64,000 nucleotides of DNA from assembly GCA_025266875.1 (NCBI GenBank), contig JALLLT010000007.1, positions 310,001-374,000 of the forward strand, read 5' to 3'. The stretch comes from Fennellomyces sp. T-0311. Its lineage: Eukaryota > Mucoromycota > Mucoromycetes > Mucorales > Lichtheimiaceae. Both the position numbers and the translations under genes were made by a program. Position 1 is the stretch's first letter, and every line of letters begins with the position of its first letter. This document shows, piece after piece, positions 22,680 to 34,725 of this stretch. A model generated the notes under the pieces. The model saw nothing but the letters and a program-made list of their open reading frames with translations. It did not search any database and had not been told where the DNA came from.

Positions 22680-23115
22680 CCCTAATGGGCGCCTCACTCT
22701 TTTCATCCCGATTACGCATGCTCGATACGATTCCACTCTCTACCCTTTTATTTGGAGAAAAGACGATGCCAAGTACTTTCGTCTTTTTAACTACTGGCTG
22801 CCGGCTTAACCCTCGTTACGTTTACCGTAATGAACCCATTCTATCCATTTCTCCACTTTTTTTACTTCTTTCTACGAGATCTGGATCCTTTTTTTTTCTT
22901 ATTTCCCCTTTTTGAACCCAAACCATCTTGTCTTAGTCTCCCCGTTGACTGTAAAAAACGACATAACCACTCAAAAAAACGAGGAAAAAGAAAAAAAAAC
23001 CCCCCAAATACCCTTTATGTTCTTTATATGTTCTTTTTTCAAAAATTATCGTATGCCATTCCTTTTCTGTTCACAATAAATACTAGTATTTGATGATGAT
23101 AAAAAAAAAACGTGT
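22680..23115. other. 3' flank of the C2H2 gene
   Basis: Pyrimidine-rich, then an A-rich stretch with AATAAA (about 23077) that may serve polyadenylation. No gene seen. Confidence 0.4.
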
Positions 23116-23475
23116 CTAATGCTGCAGCTCTTCTTTTTCGGATCCTGGTCTGTGCAGATGGTGGTTGCTGTCGTCGCAGCAGCACTGTTGCAGCACAATG
23201 ATGGGCGGGATGAGGTGATAAGATGGCATCATCGGAGGAGCGTGATAAAATGGTAACGGCGGTGGAGGTGGCGGCGGTGGAGAGTAGAACATGGGCACGG
23301 GCATGTTCATCGGCGGCGGCGGTGGTGGTGGGAGCATCCATGGCTGTCGTCGTGTCCGGGCAAACGAGTCCCGCAGCCAACACGGCTTCTTTCGTCGGAG
23401 GTCGGTGGCCGGATTAAATTGCTGCTGAAGTAGTAAGGACGGCTGCTCGTAAAGGGTGCTGCTTGTATCGCTCAT
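23116..23475 (-). CDS. Small proline-rich protein, hypothetical
   Basis: A 119-residue frame starting MSDTSSTLYEQPS at 23475. The middle consists of polyproline blocks separated by Met/Phe/Tyr (MLPPPPPPPMNMPVPMFY and following), then a short hydrophobic stretch, a CCC cluster and a His/Lys end. There is a T/C-rich stretch before the ATG on its strand. Polyproline runs bind SH3, WW or profilin, but no family is recognised. It could be a real short gene or a low-complexity accident; its divergent position next to Nsa1 with 200 bases between favours a real gene slightly. Confidence 0.45.
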   Translation of the reverse strand: MSDTSSTLYEQPSLLLQQQFNPATDLRRKKPCWLRDSFARTRRQPWMLPPPPPPPMNMPVPMFYSPPPPPPPPLPFYHAPPMMPSYHLIPPIIVLQQCCCDDSNHHLHRPGSEKEELQH

Positions 23476-23678
23476 ACAGACAAAATGGAAGGAGAGAGAA
23501 AGAAAGAGAGACGAGACCAAGGCCAAGTTATGTGTAATGTTTGTTGGGGGAACCAGGTCATCTGGCTTGAAACAGATACTCGCGTGAGGATCATCCCTTT
23601 CAAAACGGAGGCTTAGGTTGCCATTTTAATAATAATTTTTTCTTTTTGCCTGAAGCCGCTTTTTCCCTGACAGCCATT

Positions 23679-25066
23679 ATGCGTGTGATCACTGGCGACG
23701 AAGCGGGTTTGGTCAAAGGTAACTTGTCGCATGCATAGTCTGCCACCACCGCCCGTTGACTGATCTGTCCCATTCCTTGTAGCAATCATTTTCCCTCCTA
23801 AGGTTGTGGAAGTCCCACGCAAGAAGAAGCCGAGAAACAATGACAACGACGACGACGACGACAAGAAGGACGAGCCGAAAATTGCCATAAAAAAGTTTGG
23901 CACAATCAACAAGGCCGAGGCTGTGCAAAAGCTCTGCTGGGGTGAGCTGGACGGCACGCGCCATGTGAGTTTATTTCGAACACAAACCGTATGGCCTCGA
24001 CTAACGCGTGCCGTGTTTCTGACAGATCGTTGCGGCATACAAAAGCGGCAAAGTGCAGTATTTGGACGTTGAAACGGGCGACGTTGTGCGCGAGTATCGA
24101 GATGAACATGCCGGTCCTGACAAAGGCACCTTTGTTGGTCTCCATGCCGATAGCAAGCACTTGGTAACATGCACTTCCACCGGCCACGTTTCATACACCC
24201 TGCTCTCTTCCTATACCAACAACAAAATCAACTCGACAACCTGTATATCCTCTTCGCTTGGTGCCGACCTGTGCGTCATGCGCGTACATCCCATTCGCAC
24301 CCACCTGTTTGCCGCAGCTGGCAAAGAGAACGATCTCAAAGTGTACGACGCCAACTTGCTTGCTTCCGATAAAGAGGAGGACAAACAAAAGGCTATCGTG
24401 TTCCAAGCCAAGAACGTCAGGAACGACTTTTTGGATTTGCGAGTGCCGGTTTGGATCCACGACTTGCAGTTTCTGAATGAGGACGGAACGCGTATTGTTA
24501 CGGCTACACACTACCATCAGGTAGAAGAAAAGGGGGAAAAAGTGGATAGGATCCGAAACTGATGTCATGTAAAACAGATTCGCGTATACGATACAAAGAA
24601 GCAACGACGGCCCGTTTCTGATTATGAAATCGGCAAGAACCCATTGCTGACGCTTCAAGTGGGCGTGGACTATGACCATGTCATCTACACAGACACCATG
24701 AGCACTGTCGCTACTGTGGATTTGCGAAAGGGAACTGTAGGAGCACATTATAAAGGCTTTACTGGCTCTGTTACTGGCTTGACTGTCGCCCCACACCCTC
24801 CCTTCGCCGAATCATCTTCAGACAAAAAACCACTGCTGGCCAGCGTGTCCTTGGATCGATTTTTGCGCGTACACGAAATGTCGACTCAATTCCGTCGGAT
24901 AGAACAGAAACTCTATTTGAAACAACGCATGACATGTATGCTGGTAGATGAGACGTTCGAGTTCCCCAAGGAGGAGGACGAGGAGGAAGAAGATCAGGAG
25001 GAGAATGCCATGTGGGAAGCCATGGAAACTGTTGCCGACGCCAAGCCAAAACGGAAACGAGTATAA
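23679..25066 (+). CDS. NSA1: Ribosome biogenesis WD40 protein Nsa1/WDR74
   Basis: Nsa1 is a nucleolar seven-blade WD40 protein that joins the early pre-60S particle with Rrp1, Rpf1 and Mak16. Four exons are inferred: 23679..23718, 23783..23964, 24026..24520 and 24578..25066, with introns of 64, 61 and 57 nt. Splicing gives 401 residues. The start MRVITGDEAGLVK matches the family opening (GDE/DxGxxK). Then come a charged insert (KKKPRNNDNDDDDDKKDE), IVAAYKSGKVQYLDVETG, HPIRTHLFAAAGKENDLKVYD, and LASVSLDRFLRVHEMST near the end. The C-terminal tail is acidic then basic (KPKRKRV), a nucleolar-type signal. No breaks seen. Confidence 0.92.
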
Positions 25067-25303
25067 AGGAAGTACGACATATTACACATCTTTTTTAATT
25101 TACACCTCTTGCATCATCCTTCATAAAATCAATTGTATTCATGGTTCCATTGCTATATAATAGTCAGCTATACTGATTGTGTAGACATTAAGCAAGCTAT
25201 AAGCGGTTTAAGCAGGGGTTTCATCATCTATTTTATAGATAACGTAACCTTTTCGTCTTCAGCAACCTCTTTTTCTTACTCAACAATAAATAATTCTGCA
25301 CCC

Positions 25304-26063
25304 ATGTCAAGAAAAACGCTGAACGCCGAGCAAGAGAAGGAAGTCGAGCATCTTGCAAGAGCAAGTGGTGTCACAGGTGGTGCAATTGGCATCGGCTTGG
25401 GTCTCGCAGCGGCAGTCGTGACGTTCCGTCGCTCTCCTCACTTTCGTGCACTGAGTATGCCAATGCAAGCTATCCTGCCTGCTTCTGGTAAGATCAAGTC
25501 CGGAGTGTTTATCCAGCTTAATAACAAAACAAGTACAGGCGGCATGGCGGGTTACCTGTTTGCTGCTGACCGAGTTGCAACACAATACGCGAATAGAGCA
25601 TTGGGTTATGTGGACGACGACGTGATACGAGAACTCGACTCAAAGAATCCAGAAAACATAACCAGCACAGATCGTTTCTTGCGTACACTTAATAACCATC
25701 GATGGCAAATTATCGGTATGCGAGTTTATTGTTGCATTTTGTTTTGTTTTGTTTTGCAAAGTTGACATGGTGTGGTATTTAGGTGGCTCTTGGGCGGTTT
25801 CGATGGTTGGCGCACTCGCTTACACTTTCTCTAATCGATATCTGACAACACAACAAAAGCTGGTACAGGCGCGTATGTACGCACAAGCAGTTACCATTGC
25901 GGTGTTGATGGCATCGGCGACTGTATCTATCTATGTGGGCGAGGATAAAAACAAAAAGGTCGATGAGCCGGATGATGAGCTGCGTGCGGTCCTAAACTTG
26001 CCTGTCCAACAATCCCGATCCGTTCGTATGCCACAAGCTGCTTCACCCAATGAAGACGCATAA
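25304..26063 (+). CDS. HIG1-domain respiratory supercomplex factor, Rcf2-like
   Basis: Three exons, 25304..25487, 25539..25715 and 25783..26063 (introns 51 and 67 nt), give 213 residues. The N-terminal part has a glycine-rich helix (TGGAIGIGLGLAAAVVTFRR) and a linker. The C-terminal part is a HIG1 domain: WQIIGGSWAVSMVGALAYTF, then SNRYLTTQQKLVQARMYAQA and a second hydrophobic helix. HIG1 proteins such as yeast Rcf1 and Rcf2 sit in the inner mitochondrial membrane and help cytochrome c oxidase join the bc1 complex. The two-part layout with an N-terminal membrane segment fits Rcf2 better than Rcf1. The tail is acidic. Confidence 0.82.
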
Positions 26064-26150
26064 AGTAAAGAATAAAACTATGCGATAATTCACAGAAGCA
26101 AGCAAACAAGCGTATATAAATTTATTTGCAACAAAGGAACTAGAGCGTAT

Positions 26151-29100
26151 TTAATGGCGGCGTCGTTGGTTATTGATGTTGACTGGCATTCCAGACCATG
26201 GAGGAAGCATTTGTTGGGGCGGAAGGAGATACACACCCATCACAGGCTGCTGTTGATGGTGGTGTTGCTGGAGCGGTTGTTGTACCGGTGAAGTAGGGAT
26301 GAACATGCCTGGCTGACTGTCTGTCGACACTCCGTATGCCGCAGTGCCTGGTATGAAGGGAGCACGGCTGTTATAAGGCACTTGGTACACGAGAAGCGGA
26401 AAGTTGTGTCGACCTGACATGGCAGTGGTCGTCATTGGCGGCATCAATTGTGGACTAAGTTCACCATCAAAGGACGAAGTCGCAAACGCAGTATGTGCTG
26501 ACGATGTGTTCCCCAGAAGCAAATTTGCAGCAGTATATTGCTTATCAGCCAGATATTCGCCATCGATTGGGCTCTGGCTACCGGTTGATGATGGCGACTG
26601 CATATGTAATGATGCCTATGAGAAAAAAAAACCGTCAGACCATGAGAGATTTGCCAAAAAAAAAAGAACTTACTGGTCGACTCTCATCATGCACAACGCA
26701 GAACGTAAGATTTGCAGGTTTCAGTTCAACGAGACGTTCTATTGCCTCGGGGAAGATGGGATCCTTCGATTTTTGCAAGAAAGCATGACGCTTAGCCCGA
26801 GTCCAGTGTTCGAAGACTGCTTCGGCTGAGAATGCGCTTCCACGAACAAGTGGCTCACTTTCTGGAGTGGGAACAGTGCGCGAAATATGAGAACCAGACT
26901 CACTGGCTTTGATCATTTCTGGAAAGGCCCCATCATCTTCAGCACTGTGTTTGGGTGCCTCTTGCGTAGGACCATCTTGGTCAACAGTATCTGGTTTCAC
27001 GCTTGATGAATCAGTGTGTTCTGCAATGAATGATCCTTTAGACTCCTCATCCACTGACGACGCTTCATCTCTGCCAGTGTGCTCGCTATCAGACATTTTC
27101 TTACTTTTTCCAGATTCATCAGGAACTGCCTCATCAACACTGTCCATCGTTTGTCCTGATGCACTCTTATCAACTGTCTTATCTTGGTTGCCCTTCTTCT
27201 TGAATGTATCCTTTTCGCCATCGACTGGTACCTTCTCTTCACTGCCCGCAGTTGCCGCTTCGCCCAGCGTAGGCCACGACTCAAAACTGACGTTTTGTTG
27301 CTCAACAGGTGTCAGCTCCTGAACAGAATCACATCGGCCTGTCGAGTTACGCTTTCTTCCTTCATCGCGGTGGTTGTGCCTACGATCACGATCTCGGTTG
27401 TTGTTGCTGCGTCTTCCAGTCTCTCGATGACGCGGCAGACGTAATGGTTCGCGGTCCCGTTGGCGCATATCATCAAACAAAGAAGGATCAAGATTTCTTT
27501 CAGCTGCATATTTGTCAATCGCAGCATTCATGCGTGATTCGCTGCTTTCTTGGAGTCTGGTAGCATAAGCATTCCACGCCGAAGCATTGCCGTCATTGGA
27601 AACCTTCCTTTCCACCGTCTTGCTTTCCCGAATCCCTTCCACAAAACTGTCCCACTGTTTGTTATCTTCATCTTCATCGTAATCTAGTTTCTTGTCAGCA
27701 TCTTTTCGTGATTTCGACGAGGGCTTCGATGATGGCGACGCATCGCGAATGGTGGCAACTTTTTCCGGTATCGTTACTAAGTAAATCAATAATTATTGCC
27801 TGGTTACCAAAGTCTCGCTTCCATCGTTACCTTTTTCCTTTGTTTCCTGTGGCTTGATCGGCGCAGAAGGTTCGACATCCTCAGGTGAGGGCTTTTCGAT
27901 CGAAATCACTGGTGATGGTTCCTTGTTTTGTGATATTTTTGCTGTCTCATCAGAATCATTTGATAAAGATCCCTGCTGGTCTTTGTTCGATTTGCTATCA
28001 TCAGTGGGTGTCTTTTCTTCAGATTTGACAGGCTTTGGCTTGCTTTCAGTCAATGCAGCAAGCGCTTCGGCCTTCTTGCGTGCACGTTCGCGTGCTGCCT
28101 GATATTCCGCCTCTTCTTCGTCGCGACGCTTCTTTGCACGCTCGGCAGCGCTGAGCATCACTTCGCGTTGTGCAGCAGTCAATTCTGTAGGGCGTCCGGA
28201 TGAAGTACCTTCAATGACGGCAGGCAACACGGTAGGCGATGTCTGCTGGTGATGATGATGATGATGGTGATGTGGTTCTACAGAGTTTTCTCGCGAAGAA
28301 GAACGATCTGAGCGTGCTGATAGCTCGGACATGCGTCGAGGACGTTGTAGAACGGTAGGTTGAAAATTAGGTTTGCGGTCGTGGCTGGGACGTCGATTTC
28401 CAAAGCGGCCAGTTTGGGACCTACCACGTTCGCTGTTGCCGCCCTGATCCCGGCGGCCCCATGCACCACGGTCGCCTGACGGTCGTCGTTCTTGACTGCT
28501 GGAGCGCGAATACCCGTTCCAATCGTGATTGTGTCCATGGTTATTGCTACTGTTGTTGTTCGCTCCCCACGTACCCCATGCATTGTCTCGGCGCGAATGG
28601 CCTCGGTGGAAACCTGATGATGGATGAGCGGTATCGTCCGTCACTGGATGTATCTGTGGAGGATAGCTGCGATCGTAATCCTCCGTAAAACGATCAGATG
28701 GAAGCACGGTCTCGTCCTCGGCAAAGTCCAGGGAGGGCTCCTTTTCCAGATCCTCTCGAACAAGCTATTGGGACGTGTGAAGGTCAAAACACGGACCCGT
28801 CGTGTACAACTCGCTACCTACCTCGTCCCAATCCATATGCTCAATATCCTCAGTAACTAGCTTTTTGTCATTGTCACGATTCTTTTCCACCTACAGCCAA
28901 TAGCAGGACGTAATCAATTAAGCCTGTCCCACAGTACTAATGGTTTTGGCAAACTTACCTGCTGTTTATCAGTCTTTGGGCCCTTTTCAGCGGCGTCATC
29001 TAGGACGAGAGCGGACAATTAGTACCGTTAACTGCAAAGAATGTCACCAGCTTACTTTCTGGCGGTGCGGTCTCGGCAGCTGTGGGAAATTCTGCCGATG

Positions 29101-29742
29101 TTGTTGACGTAGATGTGGTAGATACGGTAGCCCACGCACGTGAGGTCTGGGGATGAGGAGGACTGCTAGGTGATGCATCGGGTGCCGTTGTTGATTTGCT
29201 CTGGACAGGCGACGACTGTGGATCTGGCGATGTAGCATTGTTGCTGTTCTGCCACTCGTGCTTGGCCTCGGTGTTGTTTTCCCATTTTTGTGGCAAGGAG
29301 AACGGAGACATGGAAGGTGAGTGGCCCCACCCACCGCCACTGGACACGGTTGGCGCGGTGGACGCAGTGCCCGACCACTCGGCGCTGTTTGCGTTTTCGC
29401 GGCGTAGACTGGGTAAGTTGATAGGGCGTGGTGCAGAAACCTTGCTAGTAAGAACGCGGGAGCGATTATGACCACCTCGTCCACCTACATTTTGAATCAA
29501 ACTTTTCGGATCAATCTCGTTTTCAGCAAACGCAGCCGTCGTATATCATAGATCACACGCCTCCTTTTGCTCCTCCCTTTCGCATTCTCTGATCAAAACG
29601 ATCACCTTATTTCTCGACAACAAACAAACAAGAACTTACCATTGGGCGAGTGATTGCTTCCTGGAGACATGCTGGTGCTAGGGTACTTTTTCCCCATTGT
29701 CTGGAATCGACTGGAGCCTGTGGGGGGAGTTTCACCAGACAT
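26151..29742 (-). CDS. Large disordered protein with a BAT2_N-like N-terminus
   Basis: Seven exons on the minus strand, 29742..29640, 29484..29056, 28999..28959, 28890..28822, 28764..27831, 27776..26674 and 26615..26151, give 1047 residues; every junction keeps the frame. Near residue 45 is VLTSKVSAPRPINLPSLRRE followed by GGGWGHS, which resembles the BAT2/PRRC2 N-terminal motif (NLPSL plus GWG). The rest is low complexity: Arg/Gly/Ser-rich (ERRPSGDRGAWGRRDQGG), an eight-His run, an Ala/Arg/Glu helix (ERARKKAEALAAL), acidic Ser-rich spacers, and a Pro/Gln/His-rich end. PRRC2 proteins associate with RNA, translation and stress granules. A function here is inference only. Confidence 0.7.
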
Positions 29743-31640
29743 GGTGGTTATGTGAAGTTTCTTTGACACGAAGGGGAGAGGGAAAGAGTATGGCCGCAAT
29801 GCATGACCCACCCACACTTTCTTTTTCAGCAGTCAAACCAAAATTTTCGGTTTCGCAAGCTGCTTTCAACTGACTCGTATAATCAGCATATGTTTAGAGC
29901 ACGACCCGGGTCGCTGCGCTAGGCTAACAGAAGCATGTCTCGCCTGTGCATGTAATATCCTCAGAATTGGATCATACGAGTCGACCATCACCAGACTAAT
30001 TTTGCTCCTTCATTATATTAAGCAGTCCGAGAGCACTCGAGTCATTTTGCATGATCCATTGTCTGCTTACACATACCATCGATGAAATGCTGTGATTGGC
30101 AATACCTGATATAAAGGGATAACGCTGGATTCAATAAAGTCAACATTGATAGATCAGACGTAAAAAGAGCAGTTTTTGGTGTATCCCTTCATCTACTATG
30201 TAGTAGCAACTTGCGTCAAGTACCCAATCGCCATCTTATTGTTAGAGTACGTGCTTACCCGCCATTTGAGATATAACAACCATTTCGTATGGTTTGCCAA
30301 TAAGCAAGATAGATACAGGATCCTGAAAAACACCCAGATCATGGTATTCCTTTATGCAGCTACTTTCAGATGAGTTTGGTACCGCAAGGAGGCTTCCTTA
30401 TCCATGCGTGTAGTAGAAACAATTGGAATAAAATGAAAGTGATAAATTATCTCAATTTGTGAAAATCTCTACACCAGATCACTTTTTTATCGCATATTCT
30501 CGATTTTTCTGTTGAAGCATGTTGCGAAATGGCGAGTGCGCTGGTGCGGGGATTTAATGTCTTTGTAAGCACATGACGACAATCCCCAAGAAGCATAAGA
30601 AAGATAAGCCAATAGCGACGCTGATTTATTAGGGGAGCTCAACGAACCTCCGTAAGGTCATAAGCATAAAAAAGTTGAGTTAGATATTTAATTATTTTTT
30701 GCTCAAAAGACTTTTGTGGCTTCCAAAAGCTACCTGACAATTGCAACACTATGAACAAAGTTATCAAAGAAAATTTAACTATCATGCGGTTATGTTCATA
30801 GGGGATGAGATTTTTTCTTATGTTTCTAATGTTATGGACTTCACTGAACTCCCCTATTGTACAGAAGAATGCTACGCTCATATACATGAATTTTAGCGTT
30901 TATCGTCATATTTTCGTACTTCTAATTGGAGAGTATCTATGTTTTTTCCAACATAAATGTATGATAACAAATGATATAGCATTGGCTGCAGAATTTGCTT
31001 ACACATTAACAGTGAGTACTTTTGGTTTTTACGTTAGTCTCGGATGGTATGATGTAAGCTTCTGTTCAATCACCAGAGGACAATTAAAAGATAGCGCGTT
31101 CATCATCCATAGCACCAGTGACTGTGGAATACCCCCGCGAAACTTGAGCTTGGTGACCCAGACTATAGGAATAAAGTGATACGCTGGCTTTGCATGATTG
31201 CTTGTTCGCTTAAGAATGATCGCTAGTTTTTAGCGTACTTTTGGTTCATTTTTTTTCTTACATATCTTCGAAGAGACCGAAGATCTAGACAGAGTTAACA
31301 GAGTTGCCTTACATGATCGGTAAAGCCGGATCAAGGTTGCACATAAGAGCAAATAGGGAAACCAATAGCTGTACGGTTGTTGATGTCGTAAAACAGTGGA
31401 TATAATCAAGAACTGAGAGAAAGCATGTAACCAAGGATGATGGTATGTAGAGGATATGACAGTGCTACTTATCTCAATGCCGTCAACTTCAATTATATTA
31501 CGAATAATATAAGCAACATTCTGTCTTATCTTGATTCCCTTTACAGCCGGTCTTATTCTCCATCTACATCTGCGTACCATTCTATCAGTATCCGCGAGTT
31601 TCACGTATTAATGCATTGGGATAAAACTTGAGAGTTATAA
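29743..31640. other. Intergenic region
   Basis: AT-rich with no supported gene. The plus-strand frame 30805..31179 is hydrophobic and lacks start context. Confidence 0.4.
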
Positions 31641-31801
31641 CACTGCAAAAAATTTTGATGGTTAGAAGTGGTTACAGTGGTTAAACATAAGCTTTTTAAC
31701 CACTTGTACTACCATTTTTGGTAACTCGAGCGGTTAAAAAGCTATGTTTAACCACTTTAAAAAAAATTATTCACCAAAATTCACCAAAATTATTTGCAGT
31801 G
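31641..31801. mobile_element. 161-bp MITE with TAA target duplication
   Basis: Ends CACTGCAAAAAATTTTGATG and, inverted, CACTGCAAATAATTTTGGTG. TAA flanks both sides (31638..31640 and 31802..31804). A second internal inverted pair (GGTTAAACATA with TATGTTTAACC) makes most of the element a nested hairpin. The three-base TAA duplication suggests a Harbinger/Tourist origin, though its ends differ from the Harbinger element at 11.7 kb. Confidence 0.75.
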
Positions 31802-31804
31802 TAA

Positions 31805-32634
31805 TATGGTAGCATATTGCGTGCTACGTATGCTATCTTCGCCACCCAAATATATGCAGTATTCAAAAAGAGTCCTCTTTCATTCTTTAACTGATAATCA
31901 CTATACATTTGTTGAAATATTTCGATGTATGCAGTAAAAAGTATCGTTCACCAGACCAAATCAAGGCGAAAGTCATACAAAAGATGCAAAGCATAAGGTA
32001 ATTACATTATATCACGCACGAGTACATTTGTTCTGATGCCAAGCCTAACATACCATCCAATCATCTGTACATTAGAAACTAGCTGAGTGCACACATGCTG
32101 GTGGTTTGGGCACTACTACGTATGGGAGCTTTTGTTACAAGCATTGAAACCGAGTGTGAGCTCTCTATTGGTCGCCAATAAAGCTAGAGTAGCTTTACCT
32201 TGTGTGTAATATGTCAAATATACAACTTTTTTTTTACTGTAAATGAACTATGTTTTTCTCAAATATGGTGAATTCCTTAAACGAAGCTGCTATGCCGCCG
32301 CAGCAACTTGCGTTGCCATGGCAACCGTCCATCACGTACGAAGTTTGAACTCCACAATCTATTTTAGGAAAGTCGGCGTCTAGGTACCAGGATTTCATTG
32401 TTGTCTCGAGCAAGTATGTACTATTGTATTATACCATGGTTTGAGCAGGATCGAAGTGTATTGTTTCAAAAGCTTGTATTGAGGATCTTATACAATGGTA
32501 ACTGATGACGGAAAGGGACGTTTCACTCTGAAGTTGTACACAATACTAGTAACCGCAGCATAAGCTGCATGAATGTCCCAAAAGTATAAAAATAGGCGCG
32601 GGGCAGGAAACCACGTTTCGTCACGAAGCGACAC
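31805..32634. other. Intergenic region upstream of the F-box gene
   Basis: No gene supported. An open frame starting at 32573 overlaps the F-box gene and shares its second exon only; its first part is noise. Confidence 0.4.
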
Positions 32635-34402
32635 ATGGCGGTTCCTCGACATCAATTACAACAGCCGGAAAACTACTTATCGCCTGAATCTAATGCAACC
32701 GCTAGCGTGTCAGCAAAAGCGAGATTCGACCTGCTGCCGATCGAAATTCAGCACAGGATCTTTGAGCAACTTTCGTTTCAAGATTGCGTCCGAGCTAGCA
32801 ATGTCAGCAGGTCATGGCATAGTCATTCATTGCGCAGACCAAGTTTATGGCGTAGTATTTCTTTCGACAACTGCGAAAGTGTCACGACACGCAACTTACT
32901 CCCTTACTGTCAACAAAAGTACGTCCAGTCAACATACGTCCGTGAGCTGCATATTTCGAATGCTTTTGGGAAGCGACTCTCGGATATATTCACGTTTGCG
33001 AATGAGCAGGAATGGAAGGATATCGAGAAAGGTATCAGTGGAAATGCGAGTATGCATAACATACATACTGACATGGAAGACAGTTACGTTGAAGCACGCG
33101 CGACTTAACTTGTCTGTTCCCAAGTTTCTGGATACTATAAGCAGCCGCTTGACAAGTCTAGAACTCAAGTTCATATGGTGGGACTTTTCGAGAGAACTAC
33201 TTCCGGACTCGCTGCTCAAAAGCTGTCCACAGCTCGTCTCGTTACACTACTCAACTACTCTCCATGATGACCTCTGGGACAACTACAAATACATAGATCA
33301 GCCTCACGAACATCTCATTGATCTGGCCATCAGCATACGGCAACGATCGTGGCACGGATATATGATGCACAGACTGCTACAATCTTTGCCTAAATTGCGA
33401 CGACTGAGCATTGTGCCCGATAAACAAGAAGATCCAGAGCCGATCCTTGCGACGATATCACAGTCCTGTCCGGATCTCGAGTGTTTTAATCTTGTCAGTC
33501 GGATATCTGATTTGCGTACCTCTGGTCCTGTTCCCATGACTGATGGTGTACTGAGAGAACTTGTTGTTGATGATGTGAAGGATACGTGGTACGCCTACGC
33601 AAACGCGCTCAACGATGCCTTTATCGCGAAATATTGCAAGACATTGGAATGTCTAGACATCAGTGGATATTGGTTTGTCGGACCCACCGCGATGAAGAAC
33701 TTGGCGCCATTTTCGTTTCCGGGCTTGAATATGCTCTACTTGTCCGACAACCAAGGGCAACCACAACCAGAAAAAGTTACAAGGCATTTATGTGCTTTCT
33801 TGCGACATACACCGGAGCTTATCTATGCAGACTTTAAGGCCATCAATTCAGTAACCGATGCGGTGCTTCGAACTCTCAGGGCCCATGCCAATCTGGAAAT
33901 ATTGTGCCTGGATCGTTGTCGTGAGATCTCATCGATTGGCTTGGGAGCACTGGTGAAAAGCAATAACTACTTGGTGGAGCTCAAACTGCATAATATTGAC
34001 GGATTTACGGATGACATATTTGGAATGATAGCCAAGGAGTTACCATCATTGCGTGTTCTGGACATTGTCGCGTGTCAGAACATCTCATTGGCTGGCCTGG
34101 ATACTTTTCTAAACAACCTCGAGAACAGTGAACCAAGACAAAACAAATTGCGAAAGCTTGTCGTTGAGTATGTCAAGCCAGAGCGAGGAATAGATGTGGA
34201 TTGGGCGATCGAATTGTTGCTGTCACGTTTAAATAAGTACGTAATCCAATGGCGTTTTGCAAGACCATCGCCACCAAAACGCGAATCCAAATACGAAGAG
34301 ATAACGGATCAACAATGGAAGGTGCTTGAGCAAAAGGCAATCATTGATGAAAAAGTCATTATTTACCGCATGAAGAACTTATCTATCAGCGATAGTAGAT
34401 GA
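32635..34402 (+). CDS. F-box/leucine-rich-repeat protein
   Basis: Two exons, 32635..33031 and 33084..34402 (intron 52 nt), give 571 residues. The F-box is at about residues 30-78: FDLLPIEIQHRIFEQLSFQD, then CVRASNVSRSWHSHS. The remainder has leucine-rich repeats, seen as LTSLELKF, LVSLHYS, LECLDISGYW, LEILCLDRCREISS, LVELKLHNIDGFTDD and LRVLDIVACQNIS. Such proteins bind Skp1 through the F-box and present substrates to an SCF ubiquitin ligase through the LRR face. Large, variable families exist in Mucoromycota. The substrate is unknown. Confidence 0.85.
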
Positions 34403-34725
34403 TGCCTGTTATGAAAGCCCCTACTCCTTCATTTTCTACCTATAGCTACCTGTATCCATATCCATAGTTGAATTTCCTGCACTGTATATATCATTCTAAC
34501 ACGTTTCCCTATCAATCCTATAATACCCATCAGATACTTCCATGACCTGTTATCCATTTTTTAAACTGAACAAATACGTATTTAGTCTCGCCGGAAAACA
34601 TGTATCCATCATTAATGCGCTGTCCTTCATATGCTCCTGAGACCAAAATTTTCGTGTCCGTAACACGAAGCGCTTTCATTTGATCTATATTTTACCTCCT
34701 ACCATGGTCTCATTCCCATTAGAAC
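34403..34725. other. Short intergenic region
   Basis: 3' flank of the F-box gene. No gene seen. Confidence 0.4.

Noticed and set aside
22970..23010. A- and C-runs near the C2H2 gene 3' end as a special regulatory element
   Set aside because: Homopolymer runs are common in intergenic parts of this window; no specific structure.
30805..31179. 124-residue hydrophobic frame
   Set aside because: AT-rich region gives chance Phe/Ile/Leu frames; no homology pattern seen.
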